DNA of 64,000 bases from Fodinibacter sp963834965 (GTDB lineage: Bacteria > Actinomycetota > Actinomycetes > Actinomycetales > Dermatophilaceae). The first letter of the stretch is position 1. Each line of letters opens with the position of its first letter. The translations under genes and the position numbers were made by a program. Below the pieces are notes generated by a model. That model ran no database searches. It was not told the DNA's origin and was given only the letters and a program-made list of their open reading frames with translations. Positions 63,665 through 64,000 of the stretch are shown piece after piece. The stretch is taken from contig CAWIEI010000015.1 in assembly GCA_963834965.1 (NCBI GenBank), positions 33,799 to 97,798 on the forward strand, in the 5' to 3' direction.

Positions 63665-64000
63665 TCACCCGGGAGGCCAGGTCAGGGTGCGCCCGCCGAT
63701 GACGTGCAGGTGGGCGTGGAAGACGCTCTGCTGGGCCGCCTCTCCGGTGTTGGCGACCAGCCGGTAGCCCGGAAGTCCCTCGGCGGAAGCCACCTGAGCG
63801 GCGAGCGTCACGGCATCCGCGAGCTCGTCGGCGGATGCCGTGGCGAGGCCGGCGAGGTCGCTCACGTGCCGCCGGGGCACGACGAGGACGTGCGTGGGCG
63901 CGGCGGGCTCGATGTCGCGGAAGGCCAGTGAGTGCTCGCTCTCGGCCACCACCTGCGCGGGGATCGCGCCGGAGACGATGCGGCAGAAGAGGCAGTCCTG
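63665..64000 (-). CDS. HIT family protein (partial, runs off the right edge)
   Basis: The visible 111 codons start inside the gene with QDCLFCRIVSGAIPAQVVAE, the usual zinc-binding start of HinT-type proteins. They end with the catalytic histidine triad VFHAHLHVIGG. Members hydrolyse nucleoside phosphoramidates. Only a few N-terminal residues should be missing. It precedes phoH in the same direction, a frequent actinobacterial order. Confidence 0.93.
   Translation of the reverse strand, partial: QDCLFCRIVSGAIPAQVVAESEHSLAFRDIEPAAPTHVLVVPRRHVSDLAGLATASADELADAVTLAAQVASAEGLPGYRLVANTGEAAQQSVFHAHLHVIGGRTLTWPPG

Overview
The window is high-GC DNA (roughly 70%) with actinobacterial hallmarks: many GTG starts, ATGA/GTGA gene overlaps, -10 boxes placed directly before start codons, DUF222/HNH and DUF6703 proteins, GlyQS-type glycyl-tRNA synthetase and a leucine-codon leader before leuA. 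Gene content and order fit the order Micrococcales. Intrasporangiaceae (Janibacter/Phycicoccus/Knoellia type) is my best guess, but the sequence alone does not prove the family.

Region 1 (1-13.6 kb) looks accessory. It carries four minus-strand genes. Three very large ones (1687, 831 and about 761 codons) are joined by 1- and 4-base overlaps. Upstream of them is a small protein with a peptidoglycan-binding-like repeat pattern. None has a visible signal peptide, membrane segment or recognisable enzyme motif. A 33-bp element with a perfect palindrome at its end occurs on both sides of this cluster. Next come a transposase C-terminal fragment, an MntA/HepT toxin-antitoxin pair whose HepT is frameshifted at its catalytic histidine, a pRiA4b ORF-3 family protein, and a tRNA-Asn whose 3' end faces this block. 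This is the best candidate for an undescribed system.

Region 2 (13.7-39.3 kb) is mostly chromosomal core: dnaG, dgt, dusB, glyS, a Zur-controlled znuACB-zur operon, uppS and recO. Between these are small membrane proteins, an MBL hydrolase, an alpha/beta hydrolase, a rhodanese, an ECF sigma factor with a coupled membrane-anchored partner, a large repeat protein, a MarR/phosphotransferase divergent pair, an AlkA-type glycosylase and an SDR. Two decayed genes are visible: a DUF559-like protein with an internal deletion, and a maleylpyruvate isomerase-like fragment.

Region 3 (39.3-59.9 kb) holds alkB, a secreted 5'-nucleotidase, a secreted subtilase, a frameshifted GT-C-like membrane protein and leuA with a leader peptide. 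It continues with an acdS-ddaH-acetyltransferase cluster, an acyl-CoA-binding protein divergent from a large acyl-CoA dehydrogenase, asd, a DUF222/HNH protein, an ankyrin lipoprotein, and a tandem pair of LuxR-type regulators, one of which is frameshifted.

Region 4 (59.9-64 kb) is the conserved minus-strand run HIT-phoH-ybeY-CBS protein-era, tightly coupled by overlaps. The HIT gene runs off the right edge.

Three genes (hepT, the GT-C protein, the first LuxR gene) are each broken by one missing base. This is either real decay or residual assembly error and should be settled before these genes are interpreted.
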